DNA of 18,454 nucleotides from Isotricha intestinalis (GCA_023807065.1 JAJJLU010004110.1:1-18454); one strand, 5' to 3'; shown: positions 1 through 8,201, counted from the first letter of the stretch. Program-made: numbers and translations. Notes: a model not told the origin generated them from the letters alone.

Positions 1-1
1 A

Positions 2-277
2 GATGTTGTTTCTTTAAAAAATGAAAAAGATACTTTACAAGAAATTTTAAAAATGAAAACTCATGAAGTTAAAAATACTTTATTACAAGAATTAAATAAA
101 GTTGAAGATGAAATGAAAAGACATTTTTCTCATCAAACTTCAGAAAATAGTAGATTACAACAACAAATTACTTCTTTAAAAGCGGAAAAAACTGCTTTAC
201 AAAATCAATTAATTGCTTTACAAAGAAGAATTTCTGATTTAGAAATGCAAGTTGGTACTGATGATGTTAAATTTTAA
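2..277 (+). CDS. C-terminal end of a coiled-coil protein (5' partial)
   Basis: The reading frame is already open at base 2, well before the first in-window ATG at 53, so this is the 3' end of a gene that starts outside the window. The 91 visible residues are a nearly continuous heptad-rich helix with many Leu, Gln, Lys and Glu, for example LQQQITSLKAEKTALQNQL near the middle. It ends in a short acidic, non-helical tail (GTDDVKF) before TAA. No catalytic or membrane segment is visible. A structural role in the cytoskeleton or basal body would be usual for such a protein, but that is inference and the family is not identified. It converges on the Alba gene, with only 72 nt between the two stop codons. 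Confidence 0.75.
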   Translation, partial: DVVSLKNEKDTLQEILKMKTHEVKNTLLQELNKVEDEMKRHFSHQTSENSRLQQQITSLKAEKTALQNQLIALQRRISDLEMQVGTDDVKF

Positions 278-349
278 ATAATTTTTTTTTTGAATAAAAA
301 AATTTAAAATTTTTTTGTTTTTTTATTTATTTTAAATATTTTTTTAATT

Positions 350-685
350 TTATTTTTTTGCTTCTTGAGCTTTTCTTTCTTCATCTTTCTTTTTTTTAAA
401 TTCTTCATTTTCTTTATAAAGTTTTTCAAAATTAGAAGTTTTTTTAATTGTAATTACAAATCTTATTCTTTTTCCTCTTTCAATAAAAGTCTCAGTTTTT
501 ATATATTCATAAGTGATATATCCAAGTCTTTGTAAAGTTTCTGCTGCTCTTGCTGCAATTGGAGATGAATTTGTTGTTGCACTTATATTAATTTTTTCTG
601 ATGCTAAAAGCATTTCTTTTGCAAGATACATTATTTTTTTTGCATTATCATATTGTCCTACTCTCAAATCTTTTATATCTGACAT
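350..685 (-). CDS. Alba-domain nucleic-acid-binding protein
   Basis: This 111-residue protein has one Alba domain at about residues 5-85 and a highly charged C-terminal helix of Lys, Glu and Asp. The N-terminal part matches the family pattern: a short strand, then a helix (AKKIMYLAKEMLLASEKINI), then the SSPIAARAAETLQRLGY segment typical of eukaryotic Alba/Rpp20-Rpp25-like proteins. The second half (TFIERGKRIRFVITIKK) corresponds to the loop and strand that contact nucleic acid. Family members bind DNA or RNA. In protists they serve in chromatin or in mRNA storage and translation, and the related Rpp20/Rpp25 belong to RNase P/MRP; the sequence does not decide between these. The length is normal for a single-domain Alba protein. 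The stop is TAA. The gene is intronless. Confidence 0.88.
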   Translation of the reverse strand: MSDIKDLRVGQYDNAKKIMYLAKEMLLASEKINISATTNSSPIAARAAETLQRLGYITYEYIKTETFIERGKRIRFVITIKKTSNFEKLYKENEEFKKKKDEERKAQEAKK

Positions 686-1060
686 TGAATTTTTCTAAAT
701 ATTATTCTTTTTTTTTAGGGATATAAATTTTTTAATTTAATTGTAAAATTTTTATTATTTATTGATTAATATATTTTTTAAATAATCATATATAGAGATT
801 TTTATTATTTTTTGTTTATTATATAAAAAGAAAAAATTAAAGATTATCAAAATTTGTAAAAAAAAAAATAAAAATTAAAATATGAATAAAAACATAAGGA
901 AAAAAAGTATATATTTAAATATATCAAAGGATAAAGCAATAAATTATGTTGATATAGTAATAATTAAATAAAATTGTATTACTTTTTCTTTGGAAAAAAA
1001 TCTTCAAACTTTAAAGAATTTGAAAAATAAAAATAAAATAATTTTGACATAATTATTATT
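686..1060. other. AT-rich intergenic stretch, mostly without coding signal
   Basis: This lies between the Alba start and the coiled-coil gene stop. The part near 700 is presumably the Alba 5' leader and promoter, but no defined element is visible. The one item of note is at 979-1062 on the minus strand, an open frame of 27 codons in the +1 frame immediately after the coiled-coil gene's TAA. It ends in a charged peptide (SLKFEDFFPKKK). The rest is A/T runs. Confidence 0.5.
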
Positions 1061-2503
1061 TTAAATAAAATCATTATTAATAATTCTTCCTTCAGTTCTT
1101 CTTCCTTTGTTATTAATATCAATATGAGAATAATCTTCATTTAATTCATAATTAAAAGAATTATTATGATATTTATTTTTATTTAAATTATTTAATTTTC
1201 TAGAAGACAAAGTTGTTGAAAAATATTTTAAAGGAGATTTTTTATTTATTTGAGAATATATAGAATTATTTAATGTGTTAAATTTTTGATTATCATAATT
1301 TGAAAGTTCATTTATTTTTATTTTTAATAATTGAATTTTTTCTCTGTATTCATTTAATTTATTTTCTTTTTCTAAATTTTGTTGATAAAATTGATTTTTT
1401 TTTTCCATAAAAATATTATTTGCTTCTGAAATATCTTGATTTATTTTTTGATAATAAGCTTTTAATTCATTATTTTGATTTTTTAATTTTTCATTTTCAT
1501 TTATTAAATTATACAATCTAATATTTATTTCCTTTTCATTTTCATCTCTTTCTTGCTCTTTTTCTATTAATAAAATTTTATTGTTTAAATCATTTATTGT
1601 ATTTTTAGTTTCTTCACATTCTATTTTTAATTTTTCAATTTTTTTTTCTTTTATTTGAATGATAGACTTTTGTTCTTCATTTTCTTTTTTATATTTTTGT
1701 ATTATTTTTTCTAAATTAAATTTATTGTTTTTTTGCTCGTAATCATTTATTTTTTTTTCTAATTGAATATTATTTTTCTTATTTTTAATTAATTTATTAT
1801 GATTTATATCGTTGAAAGTGTAATTTATTTTTAAATTTAAATTTTCTATTTCTATTTTATAATTTTCAATTTCTCTTTTATGAATTTTTTTTAGTATATT
1901 AACCTCATTTTCATATTTTTCTTTTAAATGTTCATTTTTTTGTTTTAAATTTCTATTTTCAATCATAAGTTTATTCCCATTTAATTCACTTTCTTCTATT
2001 TTAGATTTTAATTTAGATATTTCTAATTTAAATTTATCATTCATTTGATTCATTTTTTTATTCGCATTTAATTCATTTATTTTATAATTTAAATCATTAT
2101 TTTTCTTTTCTAAATCTTTTTTAGATGAGATAGCATTATTAACCTTTTCTTCCATTTGAGACATTTTTATTTGAAAATCTTGATTTTTTGAAAGCATTTC
2201 TTCTTGTAATTGAAGGAGAGAAAGTTTTAAATTATTTTTTTCATTATTAATTTTATCAATTTCATCTCTTTTATCATTTAATAAATTTTTCAAATTTTCA
2301 ATTTGATTTTTTAAAGAAATTAAAGTTCCCTTATTATCTTCATTATTGTTATGATTTATCTCAATTTGTTTTTGTTCTTCATTATCATATAAAAGTTCAT
2401 CATCATTTATATAATCATCAAGTTCTTTTTCTAACATTTTTATATTATCTTCGTTTAAATTTTCATCTTCATAATTATTATTAATTTCACTTTCATTATC
2501 CAT
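1061..2503 (-). CDS. Acidic coiled-coil protein, 480 residues
   Basis: An intact intronless frame begins with an acidic, Asn/Asp/Glu-rich segment (residues 1-60, for example LEKELDDYINDDELLYDNEE). It continues as almost uninterrupted coiled coil from about residue 60 to 400, rich in Lys, Glu, Asn, Leu and Ile. The C-terminal 80 residues are less regular and basic, with SPLKYFSTTLSSRKLNNLNK resembling a phosphorylatable linker. There is no motor, nucleotide-binding or membrane motif. The likely role is a filament, scaffold or golgin/centrosome-like protein, which is inference from composition only. It is followed on the same strand by a possible +1-frame extension to 979 (see findings). The VSR-like gene lies upstream, with 82 nt between that gene's stop and this start. 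Confidence 0.78.
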   Translation of the reverse strand: MDNESEINNNYEDENLNEDNIKMLEKELDDYINDDELLYDNEEQKQIEINHNNNEDNKGTLISLKNQIENLKNLLNDKRDEIDKINNEKNNLKLSLLQLQEEMLSKNQDFQIKMSQMEEKVNNAISSKKDLEKKNNDLNYKINELNANKKMNQMNDKFKLEISKLKSKIEESELNGNKLMIENRNLKQKNEHLKEKYENEVNILKKIHKREIENYKIEIENLNLKINYTFNDINHNKLIKNKKNNIQLEKKINDYEQKNNKFNLEKIIQKYKKENEEQKSIIQIKEKKIEKLKIECEETKNTINDLNNKILLIEKEQERDENEKEINIRLYNLINENEKLKNQNNELKAYYQKINQDISEANNIFMEKKNQFYQQNLEKENKLNEYREKIQLLKIKINELSNYDNQKFNTLNNSIYSQINKKSPLKYFSTTLSSRKLNNLNKNKYHNNSFNYELNEDYSHIDINNKGRRTEGRIINNDFI

Positions 2504-2585
2504 CTTTGTTTAAATGAAAAATAAATTAGTATAAAAAATAATTATAGTTATAATAAATATTATTTATTTAAAATATTATTATTCA

Positions 2586-4021
2586 TTAAACCATTTCTAA
2601 TTTATGAGAACTTCCTCTATCTTTAAAAGCTTCATATTGAGTGATGGCTTTTAAAGCTTGTCCTCTAATTTTATCATCTAATGTATCTTCAAAAGCATTA
2701 AGAAACATTCTTCTATAACATAATATTGAAAAAAAAATCAAAATTACAATACCAAAAGAAATTAAAACTATCATATTGAATCCAAATAAATTATGATATT
2801 TCACTTCATCAGGAGTTAAAGATGAACAAATTTGATTATCTTCAATAAATCCATTACATATTGTTTTAAATATACTTTTTCCTGACCATATTCCTTTATA
2901 TTTAATTCCATTTATTGTTAATTCCGGAATAGAAAAAATTTTCTTTTTATTATATTGGTTATAATCTTCTTCAATTTTATTATCTCCATCTATTAAATCT
3001 TTCATACATGCATTTATTTCAGATAAATCTAAGTTTAAATTTTTAATTATTTCATTAGAGCATTCCTCATTAAATTTTGGATTATCATAATCTGCACATT
3101 TATCAGAAAAATTTACCATATATTCCCAAAATAAACTAATGTGAAATATTTCATGAATACAACTTTGTCTTAAATTTTCTAATAAAATTAATCTTGGATT
3201 ATCAATTTCTAAATCATTTTCTGAATTAACACAAAAAGGTTTATCTTTTATACATGGGATTTTAGATTGTGATGATAATTCATTTGATGTTTGTTCATTT
3301 TCATATACATTATATTTTAATCTTGGAGTAAATTCTAATTTTGATTCCATTTTCTCTTTAAAATATTCAAATTCTTTATAAAAATTAAGTGCTTTAAAAT
3401 CATCAGATCTATAATAAAGTTCAATTTCAACTTTTCCATTTTTTAACAATCCTGAAAATTTCAATGAAATAGTAACTATTTCTTTAGGATTTTCATAAAT
3501 AAATTCTTTAATAATATTACCAATATCTTTAGGAATAATCATACTTGGTATTTCTACTTTTTCTCCAATAGGATCATCAACATTATAATCATTATCATCA
3601 ATTTCATTAGAATTATAAACTAATAACATACCTTTACCTCCTCTTTTTTGAATATTATAAGCTTTCATTGCATATTTACATTTTGTTGAATGATCTGCTA
3701 GAATTATTGGAATATATTCAGTTACTTTTCCTTTTTCATTTATTAATGGCTTTGTTTTTTTATAATCACACCAATAATTTGTTCCATCTGTTTGCTTTAA
3801 TATTATTATTTCTCCTAATATTTTTTTTCCAAAAGGAATTTCTCCAAAATTTCCTATCTCGGATGGTATTGCTATTTTTTATTATATATATTGTTACTAA
3901 TTTTATATAAATTTTTTATTTTCTCTGATAATAATGGTGGACTAAGAATATTTATTTCAGAATTGATATAAGGTACTATTCTAATAAAAAACAATAAAAG
4001 ACATAAAAATATTTTTAACAT
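2586..4021 (-). CDS. Vacuolar sorting receptor (VSR/BP-80)-like type I membrane protein, two exons
   Basis: Joining 4021-3898 to 3871-2586 across a 26-nt GT-AG gap gives 469 residues. Residues 1-21 are a signal peptide (MLKIFLCLLLFF...). A PA domain follows at about 25-165, with the VSR hallmark IGNFG at 47-51 and the ADHSTKCKYAMKAYNIQKRGG stretch matching the plant DRGDC..ALK.WNAQ.AGA region. The central domain keeps VSR landmarks: ELYYRSDD, LLENLRQSC, WEYMVNFSDKC, and a Cys-spaced segment with IPELTINGIKYKG (plant ILPTLVVNNRQYRG). A single membrane helix lies at about 403-426, then a 43-residue tail holding QYEAF at 453-457, the place of the plant adaptor signal QYMPL. Plant VSRs select cargo at the Golgi and carry it to the prevacuole/vacuole, and the same route is inferred here. 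The EGF repeats of plant VSRs are absent. The start at 4021 is chosen because it supplies the signal peptide; the downstream ATG at 3668 would remove it and half the PA domain. Confidence 0.85.
3872..3897 (-). other. Putative 26-nt spliceosomal intron in the VSR-like gene
   Basis: On the minus strand the segment begins GTAAC and ends AAATAG, and is otherwise only A and T. It contains the in-frame TAG that would end the signal-peptide exon. Removing it joins ...NLYKI to TIPSEIGNFG in frame, and the junction lines up with the PA-domain start of plant VSRs. The alternative is a +2 ribosomal shift at AAA-TAG, which would leave eight more residues before IGNFG and aligns less well. An assembly error is the third option. 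Confidence 0.65.
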
Positions 4022-4066
4022 TATTTTTTTAAATGTTTACAAAAAATAAATTAAAAAAAATTGTAA
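4022..4066. promoter_or_regulatory. 45-nt divergent intergenic region (shared promoter space)
   Basis: Only 45 nt separate the start codon of the VSR-like gene (minus) from that of the PTPDC1-like phosphatase (plus). The segment is almost entirely A and T. Both transcription starts, or at least both 5' leaders, must fit here or lie within the neighbouring coding sequence. No recognised TATA box or factor site can be called against this composition. Confidence 0.4.
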
Positions 4067-6109
4067 ATGAAATTACAATTTTTCACATGTTGCTTTAAAA
4101 AAAAAAATGCAAAATATGGAAAAGAGCGTTCTTTATCAGATGAAGTAAATAAAATAATCCAAGAAAAAAGTGAATTTATAAAATTAAATGATAGTATTTT
4201 TCAAATAAATAGCAATAATTACCAAATTTCATCTCCGTTTAGATCAAATGATTTTTATGATAATCTTAAATCAACAATTGAAGGAATAAATCCAGAAAAA
4301 AGCAAAATTCAAAAAAAAAATTCAGAAAATCGATTATCACATAATCATAAAATATATGGGTTGAAAGATAAATTACGTTGTTTTTTTTGTGGAGGTAAAG
4401 AATGTAAACATGAAAATTATTTAAATAATATAAATAACAATAATGCTATAATAGGTTTAAATTCAAATTATATAACAGATGATATAATAGCATCACAAAG
4501 GCCAAGTGAAGTTTTAATAAATAAATTTAATTTAGTTAAATTATTTAAAGAAAAAAATATTGGTTTAATAATTAATTTAGAAAGAGAAGGTGAACATCCT
4601 TTTTGTGGTCCTAATGCATATCATTTAACATCAAGTGGCTTTTCTTATAATCCTTCAATTTTTACAGGAAATGATATATTATGTAGATTATATGGTTGGA
4701 AAGATATGAGTATTCCTTCTACCTTAGGTTTTATGATGGATATTGTAAAAGAAATGACTGTTATGGTAAGAGAAGACAATAAAAAAGTTTTAGTTCATTG
4801 TCATGCTGGTTATGGAAGAACTGGTGTTGTTATTGCTTGTTATCTTATATATAATAATACTAAATGTAATGTGGATGAAATTATTAAAAATGTTAAAAAA
4901 CATAGAAATAAATGTATAGAAACTAAAATGCAAAAACAATTTTGTGCTAAATTCTATGGTTATATCTCTCATATTAGAAGATTATTTGATGATAATAATC
5001 ATAAAGAAAAAATTGAGACTTTTTTAAGATTCCAAGAAGAATTATTATGCGGAGAAGATCAATTAAATTATGGTATTGTTCCTATGTTATTAATTAAATG
5101 TCTTGAAAAAATTGTTCTAATTGCTAGGAAATTTAATTTAAGAAATATTCATATATATAAAATTATAAAAGATTATTCTCCAAATTCTTTGACAAAAGAA
5201 ACAAAAGAAATTTTAAATACATTGAAAGAAAGCATTAATAATGCAAATTGGGTTTTATTTGACAAATTAGAAAATTTAAAAATTATAATTGCTTTATTAT
5301 TTCAATGGTTAAGCAAATATGTTTTATATACAATAAATCCTCAAAGAACAGAAAAAATTATATTAAATGAAATGTATAAACAAATTGAACAAACTGTAAA
5401 TACTAAAAAAGGAGGAATTAATGAAATATCAAAATTAATAAAAACAGGTTTTTATTGTTATGAATATGAAACAATGTATACAGTTGCTATTTTTTTTAAT
5501 AATTATCCACCTGAAAATGATAGAGAAAATATTTTTTATAAGGAAATGTTAGATACTTTTTCATTAAGATTATTAGGTTATGAATTAGATGATGTTTTAA
5601 AAGAAAATAAAAATTTTGAAAAAATAAAAGCAAGGGTTACAGGATTGAGTACAATATTAGAATTTATAATATATACAATTCCATTTTACAATGATGGAAA
5701 TGATAGTCCTTTTTCTCCTAATGTCCAAAAATTAAGTACACTTAAAAATTTAAAGGGAGATTCTAAAAAATCTATTTTTCATCTTAATAGAATGAGTAAA
5801 TTAAATAATTATTTAGGATTTAATTTTCCTAATGTATCTGACAATAATCAATCTTTATCAATAATTAATAATATGAATATGAAAACTATAGTTAATAATG
5901 ATTCTCCTGTTTATGATACTCCAAAAACTAAAAAACCTTCTTCTTTTTTTGATATTTTACATAAATCCTATTATGAAAATAAAAATTTAACTTCAAAAAA
6001 AATGATTTCTTTAAAATGCTCAGAAAATGAACTTGAAATAAATAATAATTTAATTGAAAGTCCCGATAATAGAAATTATAATAATTTAAATAAATCCCAT
6101 AACGAATAA
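4067..6109 (+). CDS. PTPDC1-like dual-specificity / tyrosine phosphatase
   Basis: The protein has 680 residues. The catalytic signature HCHAGYGRTG is at residues 244-253, with nucleophile Cys245 and phosphate-binding Arg251. The candidate general acid is Asp213 in YGWKD. The segment FFCGGKECKHENY (about 106-118), followed by YITDDIIASQRPS and NLEREGEHPFCG, matches the arrangement of PTPDC1, a phosphatase connected with cilia and centrosomes in animals. Homology continues past the catalytic core (RLFDDNN...ETFLRFQEELLCGEDQL), as in PTPDC1. The last 120 residues are Asn/Ser-rich and low complexity. The N-terminus MKLQFFTCCFKKK has paired cysteines beside a basic patch, a possible S-acylation and membrane-attachment site (inference). 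The start is supported by the short divergent spacing. The gene is intronless and ends in TAA. Confidence 0.88.
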   Translation: MKLQFFTCCFKKKNAKYGKERSLSDEVNKIIQEKSEFIKLNDSIFQINSNNYQISSPFRSNDFYDNLKSTIEGINPEKSKIQKKNSENRLSHNHKIYGLKDKLRCFFCGGKECKHENYLNNINNNNAIIGLNSNYITDDIIASQRPSEVLINKFNLVKLFKEKNIGLIINLEREGEHPFCGPNAYHLTSSGFSYNPSIFTGNDILCRLYGWKDMSIPSTLGFMMDIVKEMTVMVREDNKKVLVHCHAGYGRTGVVIACYLIYNNTKCNVDEIIKNVKKHRNKCIETKMQKQFCAKFYGYISHIRRLFDDNNHKEKIETFLRFQEELLCGEDQLNYGIVPMLLIKCLEKIVLIARKFNLRNIHIYKIIKDYSPNSLTKETKEILNTLKESINNANWVLFDKLENLKIIIALLFQWLSKYVLYTINPQRTEKIILNEMYKQIEQTVNTKKGGINEISKLIKTGFYCYEYETMYTVAIFFNNYPPENDRENIFYKEMLDTFSLRLLGYELDDVLKENKNFEKIKARVTGLSTILEFIIYTIPFYNDGNDSPFSPNVQKLSTLKNLKGDSKKSIFHLNRMSKLNNYLGFNFPNVSDNNQSLSIINNMNMKTIVNNDSPVYDTPKTKKPSSFFDILHKSYYENKNLTSKKMISLKCSENELEINNNLIESPDNRNYNNLNKSHNE

Positions 6110-6693
6110 AAAAAGAACTAATTAATATAAAAGGAATTTGGAGGTCTTTTTTGTAAAGGAAGTATAAAATGAATTATGTAGATTGAATAAAAGTTATATA
6201 TTGTATTATTTTGTCTTTTTTTTGTATTTATGCAAAATTATTCTTTAGATTGTGAGGTAAAAGATATAAAATGGTAAAGCTAAATTGGTAAATTAAAAAA
6301 TTATAATTGTAATAGATTTATCAAGTAAATAATAAATAATTTGATTATGATGAAATCAAAATTAAATATAATAATTTATTTATATATCTTTTCATAAATA
6401 TTATTTTGAAAAATAAAACAAATATTAAAAAAAATTCAAAAAACAAAATTTTAATCAATTTGAAACATACATAGCAGGTAATATATTAATTTTTCAATTG
6501 AAATATAATTATCAATCGGTTCATATAAATATTTTTAAATATTTAAATTCATTTGTTGGAAGTTTATTTATTGAAAATTAGTTTGATAAAAATAAAAAAT
6601 GTTTTTAATAATATAAATTATAGAAGAAAAATAATATTATTAAATTAAAAAGAAAGAAATATTCTCGAATATAAAAAAAGAAAAAATCATTAA
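6110..6693. other. AT-rich non-coding stretch downstream of the phosphatase
   Basis: All frames on both strands are closed at short intervals. I see no RNA gene, inverted repeat or recognisable protein fragment. The first 150 bases presumably contain the 3' UTR and poly(A) region of the phosphatase gene. Confidence 0.45.
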
Positions 6694-7135
6694 TGCAAAT
6701 CTTGGAATAAACACTTTCAAAATTCAGTTTCTCCTTAAAGCTTTGTGGAAATAGCAAAATAATTATTAAATAAAATTTCATTTACTCAAATATATGAAGC
6801 TGACGTGACATTCGAACAATTATATTATACAAGAAATATTTTAGGAATAATATTATTTACTATATGTCACACAAAATGATTGTATAATAAAAGCAACTCA
6901 TATATATTCAGCTTGTTTGAAATAATATCCTAACCCGCATAATAATATGGTATTGAATGATATAACAAAATTCCAGTTTAAGGACGCATTTTGGCATAAA
7001 TCATTAAATAGAGACCTTATGGAATAATTAAAATTATTATTTTTGTAAAATATTTTTAAAAAAGTTATTAATCTGATGTAAAAATAAAGAGAATTTTCCT
7101 CAAGAAATAAATTTTTTTCCAAAAATTATGGTTAA
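6694..7135 (+). pseudogene. Decayed protein-coding relic, family unknown
   Basis: Three overlapping plus-strand pieces read like protein. The first, near 6694-6770, includes SLKLCGNSKIIIK. The second, 6763-6933, includes SFTQIYEADVTFEQLYYTRN with one TGA. The third, 6929-7135, includes FQFKDAFWHKSLNRDLME with four internal TAA codons. They sit one after another in changing frames, as expected for a gene broken by indels and nonsense changes. The composition (Trp, His, Asp, Arg, Gly and several C/G-containing codons) is unlike the surrounding A/T runs. The TAA codons fall where Gln would be natural (CAA to TAA). I do not recognise the family. The opposite-strand frame at 6898-7122 is taken as its shadow. 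Confidence 0.45.
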
Positions 7136-7216
7136 AATTTAAGACAATTTATTTACACTTTATTTTTTATTTTTAAATTAAAAAATTGTTTTTTTTGAAA
7201 TAAAAAATTTGTAATA

Positions 7217-7972
7217 ATGGAAAAAGAAAATATTAATGTTAAAAATGACATTCAACTAAATATTAATAATGAGTTAAAAATAATGAATCCAAAAGAAACT
7301 AAAGTTAGAATAAACACAAAAAAACCTTCAGAAAAAAATTCATTAAAGGAAATACCATATTCTGAATTAAATAATGAAGAAGAAAATACAAAAGAAATAT
7401 CTCCAAATATAAATCAAACAGATGATTTTCCAAAGCAAATAAATAAAATTGGAAAATATTTTTATAAAAAAATAGGAAATTGTCATTTTTTTTACGGAGA
7501 TGAAGATGGAAATCCTTTATTTATAATAGGTCCTCAATGGTATATGTTTATATTTTTAACATTATTAGTTAATACAGTTGTAATTTTTTTTTTATATTTA
7601 TTTTGGTCAGTTAATGGTCTTTTATATAAAACAATAGGAATCATTTTTTTATCTGGGTTTCAAGTTTTTTATACCTTAACTTTTATTTTAAATCCAGGTT
7701 ATCCTATTAATAATTCAGGAAGAAATTTTGGAATGCCAAGAAATAAATATAGAAAATGTAATGAATGTTGTTTTTGGGTTGGAATTGATGAAAATGTTAA
7801 TCATTGTTATGATTGTAATATTTGTGTAGAAGGTTATGACCATCATTGTCCTTGGACTAGTAAATGTATTGGAAGAAAAAATTTATATACTTTTTATGGA
7901 TTTATGGGTTGTATTATGCTAATTTTTGGATTTTTTATTGTTTCACTTACTTCAATTGGAGAAATTAATTAA
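7217..7972 (+). CDS. DHHC-type protein S-acyltransferase, apparently truncated at the C-terminus
   Basis: The protein has 251 residues. A polar, Asn/Lys/Glu-rich N-terminal region of about 100 residues precedes membrane helices at about 108-130 and 136-158. The cysteine-rich domain follows at about 177-225: CNECCFWVGIDENVNHCYDC, then NICVEGYDHHCPWTSKCIGR, with DHHC at 208-211 and Cys211 the expected acyl-accepting residue. A third membrane helix is at about 226-246. The family attaches palmitate to cysteines of membrane and cytosolic proteins, usually at Golgi, ER or plasma membrane. Typical members have four helices and a TTxE motif after the fourth. Here the frame ends (TAA) right after helix three, so helix four and TTxE are missing. 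The +1 frame directly after the stop encodes a hydrophobic run (KYFLCFIFPFYFII), so a frameshifted or decayed 3' end is likely. The active site itself is intact. Confidence 0.85.
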   Translation: MEKENINVKNDIQLNINNELKIMNPKETKVRINTKKPSEKNSLKEIPYSELNNEEENTKEISPNINQTDDFPKQINKIGKYFYKKIGNCHFFYGDEDGNPLFIIGPQWYMFIFLTLLVNTVVIFFLYLFWSVNGLLYKTIGIIFLSGFQVFYTLTFILNPGYPINNSGRNFGMPRNKYRKCNECCFWVGIDENVNHCYDCNICVEGYDHHCPWTSKCIGRKNLYTFYGFMGCIMLIFGFFIVSLTSIGEIN

Positions 7973-8201
7973 ATATTTTTTATGTTTTATTTTTCCATTT
8001 TATTTTATTATATGAAATATAATTAAATTTAAATGGAATGCAAAAGAATATATTAAAAGAAATATTAAATTATATTCTTTAGATATTTCATATGGTAATC
8101 TTAAAAATACTGATTTTCAAATTCGGAAATGAAGAGAAAATATTATAAGAAATTCATTCTTTGAAGAAACGATAAAAATTTATTTAATTCAGAATCATTA
8201 A
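7971..8201 (+). pseudogene. +1-frame continuation of the DHHC gene, with two internal TGA codons
   Basis: Skipping the T of the DHHC stop codon opens 76 codons without TAA or TAG. The frame is interrupted only by TGA at 8013 and 8130 and ends in TAA at 8199. It begins with a hydrophobic stretch suitable for the missing fourth helix and continues with charged sequence such as KWNAKEYIKRNIKLYSL and GNLKNTDFQIRK. No TTxE motif is seen. T-rich DNA readily encodes hydrophobic residues, so this is suggestive only. It may be the decayed 3' end of the DHHC gene. Confidence 0.35.

Noticed and set aside
513..698. 61-residue plus-strand ORF
   Set aside because: It is antisense to the Alba domain.
2586..3668. 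Reading the minus-strand ORF as a zinc peptidase because of HEIFH
   Set aside because: CIHEIFH resembles the HExxH zinc motif only by chance (His-Glu-Ile-Phe-His does fit the pattern). There is no third ligand in context and no peptidase fold, and the whole length aligns with the vacuolar sorting receptor arrangement.
3668..3910. 80-residue plus-strand hydrophobic ORF
   Set aside because: It is antisense to the PA-domain part of the VSR-like gene; its Leu/Phe richness is the reverse complement of Lys/Glu/Asn codons.
6898..7122. 74-residue minus-strand ORF
   Set aside because: The plus-strand reading of the same bases gives more protein-like pieces in consecutive frames. This ORF has no recognisable feature and its upstream frame closes at once.
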